From Mycobacterium sp. 3519A (lineage in GTDB: Bacteria; Actinomycetota; Actinomycetes; Mycobacteriales; Mycobacteriaceae), in assembly GCF_900240945.1 (NCBI RefSeq), contig NZ_OESG01000012.1, positions 682,001-746,000 on the forward strand: a DNA stretch of 64,000 nucleotides, in the 5' to 3' direction. Position 1 is the stretch's first letter, and every line of letters starts with the position of its first letter. Positions 62,680 to 64,000 of this stretch are shown here, piece by piece. Both the position numbers and the translations under genes were made by a program. The notes under the pieces were generated by a model that saw nothing but the letters and a program-made list of their open reading frames with translations, was not told the origin of the DNA and did no database searches.

Positions 62680-63591
62680 ATGGTTCGTGAGGATGTGGTG
62701 TTTGACGCCGAAGGCGCATCGCTACACGCCTGGTTTTACCCGGCGAACGGTGCCGTTGACCGGAGTCCGTGTGTGGTCATGGCACACGGGTGGACGTCAA
62801 CGAAGCGGATCTATCTCGACAAGTTCGCCGAGGTTTTCGCACGAGCTGGGTTGGCGGTGCTGGTCTTTGACAACCGTGGGTGGGGAGAATCAGGCACGGC
62901 ACCCGGCAAACCGCGCCACGAAGTGGATCCGTGGGAGCAGATCCGTGATTATCAGCACGCTATCAGTGTCGCCCAGAACCGTGCCGAGGTGGATCCCGAT
63001 CGAATTGGTGTGTGGGGAACGAGTTTTTCTGCTGCCCACGCCTTCGTTGTCGCCGCGATCGACCGACGCGTGAAGGCAGTGTGCGGCCAGGCGCCGTTCA
63101 TCAGCGGCCGAGCGACCTACGCCAACCTCGCGCGGGTGAACAATCTGGTGGTTGGTCCGGACGTATTCACTATGGACCGGCGCGCCCGCGCCGCCGGCGA
63201 ACCCGCAACGATGATCCCTGTGGTGGGCACAGACCCCTCTGTGCTTGTGGGTTTGCCAACTCCGGATTCCTATGAGTTCTTCACCCATGCGCGCGAAATG
63301 CTGGATCCGGACTGGCCTAACGAGGTGACGCTGCGTAGCCTGGACAACTTCTATGGCTATGAGCCAGCACGCTATCTGCCGGATATCACACCCACTCCCC
63401 TTCTGATGATCGTCGGGAGCGACGACGGGCTCACCGGTGGAAATCTGGCGACGGCGGCGTATGCAACAGCGGCCGAACCCAAGAAGCTCGTCTTGCTTGC
63501 CGGCGGACACTTTTCTGCATACACCGGTGAAGGCTTCACTGTGGCTTCCGAGGCTGCGCAAGATTGGTTCACGACGCATCTGTCGGTCTAG
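62680..63591 (+). CDS. Alpha/beta hydrolase (dienelactone-hydrolase/FrsA-like)
   Basis: A 303-residue serine hydrolase: VVMAHGWTSTKRIYL (oxyanion region), VFDNRGWGESG, nucleophile elbow GTSFS with S115 (the usual last Gly is Ser), acid near GSDDGLTGG and H277 (GGHFSAYTG). No signal peptide; substrate unknown. ATG 62680 is 9 bp after GGAAAG and preferred to the GTG at 62671. Probably co-transcribed with the SDR gene. This pair with the GMC enzyme suggests an accessory catabolic set. Confidence 0.87.
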   Translation: MVREDVVFDAEGASLHAWFYPANGAVDRSPCVVMAHGWTSTKRIYLDKFAEVFARAGLAVLVFDNRGWGESGTAPGKPRHEVDPWEQIRDYQHAISVAQNRAEVDPDRIGVWGTSFSAAHAFVVAAIDRRVKAVCGQAPFISGRATYANLARVNNLVVGPDVFTMDRRARAAGEPATMIPVVGTDPSVLVGLPTPDSYEFFTHAREMLDPDWPNEVTLRSLDNFYGYEPARYLPDITPTPLLMIVGSDDGLTGGNLATAAYATAAEPKKLVLLAGGHFSAYTGEGFTVASEAAQDWFTTHLSV

Positions 63592-63872
63592 TCCAACGCA
63601 TGGAGCTTCGGCGCTCAGCTCAGACGGTAGGAGCATCTCAGCCGAGATCTGGTTGACGATTGAGATAGCGCTCTTCCATACCGACCGCTATCTTAGGCGT
63701 CGCGCCTTGCGTCATGTTAGGAGAACGAGGTGGGTCCCATATGCCGTTGCGTGTTGCTTTTCATCGCCGAATCGGACCGACCGCTATCCCTACATGAAGT
63801 CCCAGCGCCCGGACGAGCCGTAAACATCAATCAACCGAAGGCGCGCCATCAGCGCACACACGGATCGCTGAA
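63592..63872. promoter_or_regulatory. Intergenic region before the response regulator, with CGCTATC elements
   Basis: 281 bp without a gene. GATAGCG (63664-63670) and CGCTATC (63686-63692) form an inverted pair 15 bp apart, and ACCGCTATC occurs at 63684-63692 and again at 63780-63788. The same 9-mer is in the TetR promoter at 61690. Confidence 0.5.
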
Positions 63873-64000
63873 TTGGATGCCGTAACGGTGGTGATCGCCG
63901 ACGACAGCGTTCTGCTGCGCGAAGGGCTGGCGAGCCTGCTCGATCGACCCGGCTTCACTGTGGTCGGGCAGGCTGCCGACGGAACCGAACTGTTGACAAT
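63873..64000 (+). CDS. Response-regulator receiver domain, N-terminal part (3' end outside window)
   Basis: The first 42 codons of a protein beginning (TTG) MDAVTVVIADDSVLLREGLASLLDR..., the start of a REC domain with the acidic pair ADD and the NarL/FixJ-type LLREGLASLL helix. GTG at 63888 or 63891 is an alternative start. The phosphorylation Asp and any DNA-binding domain are outside the window. Likely a LuxR/NarL-type regulator. Confidence 0.7.
   Translation, partial: MDAVTVVIADDSVLLREGLASLLDRPGFTVVGQAADGTELLT

Noticed and set aside
63437..63823. 128-codon plus-strand frame over the hydrolase end and the following intergenic region
   Set aside because: Its first half is the shadow of the hydrolase gene and the rest is Arg-rich without pattern.

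Overview
This window is a stretch of mycobacterial chromosome, most likely from a rapidly growing species (Mycolicibacterium type). It is GC-rich, uses many GTG and TTG starts, and packs its genes tightly with ATGA/GTGA overlaps. Its gene order follows the Mycobacterium tuberculosis H37Rv block from Rv2178c (aroG) to Rv2222c (glnA2). That correspondence comes from recognising the proteins; no search was run.

Layout. 1-8 kb: the tail of a flavin monooxygenase, aroG, an RNA 3'-exonuclease, a membrane protein, a mannosyltransferase (Rv2181 type), and a minus-strand run from an SRPBCC protein to a 1-acyl-G3P acyltransferase. 8-16 kb: fadD15, pimB', a gluzincin-like membrane protein, the NlpC/P60 hydrolase ripC with a structured leader, an exonuclease/GIY-YIG fusion, and trpD. 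16-24 kb: the respiratory supercomplex locus, with ctaE-qcrC-qcrA-qcrB facing a DUF2561 gene, mmpS3 (frameshifted here), ctaF and ctaC. 24-33 kb: asnB, adenosine kinase, an A-type Fe-S carrier, glycerate kinase, and a cobU-cobT-cobS operon followed by a DUF1254/DUF1214 gene and a DUF732 gene. 33.9-35.0 kb: an intact IS481-family element whose ACTAGG target duplication lies on the shared stop codons of the DUF732 gene and ilvE. 35-48 kb: ilvE, gcvT, a class III cyclase, pepB, ephD (frameshifted here), dlaT, an epimerase, lipB-lipA, and DUF4191 and RDD membrane proteins. 48-58 kb: the glutamine-synthesis block, with glnA1 behind a four-half-site GlnR-like promoter, a DoxX gene, a beta-propeller protein, and the minus-strand chain glnA2-glnE-hotdog thioesterase-LLM oxidoreductase. 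58.2-64 kb: an accessory segment with a GMC oxidoreductase, a WrbA-like flavoprotein broken by an amber stop, a TetR repressor, a short-chain dehydrogenase without its catalytic Tyr/Lys, an alpha/beta hydrolase, and the start of a response regulator.

How the genes work together. Three themes stand out: aerobic respiration (cytochrome bcc-aa3), the lipoate and 2-oxoacid dehydrogenase pathway (dlaT, lipB, lipA, gcvT), and glutamine synthesis with its control (glnA1, glnA2, glnE). Cell-envelope lipid and glycan genes (Rv2181 type, pimB', fadD15, ripC, mmpS3) lie among them. Departures from the H37Rv order are local insertions: cobU, the DUF1254-DUF732-IS segment, the DoxX/propeller/LLM/hotdog segment between glnA1 and glnE, and everything beyond glnA2.

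Most notable observations: the IS481 element placed so that both host genes and the transposase obtain stop codons from one CTAG; a Shine-Dalgarno-sequestering hairpin in that element; two +1 homopolymer frameshifts (mmpS3, ephD) and one amber stop (wrbA-like); phased GlnR-like half-sites at glnA1; a folded ripC leader that can pair with its own start region; a 19-bp dyad repeated upstream of the DoxX and propeller genes; and a recurring CGCTATC element in the accessory end. No CRISPR array, prophage, tRNA or rRNA gene was seen.
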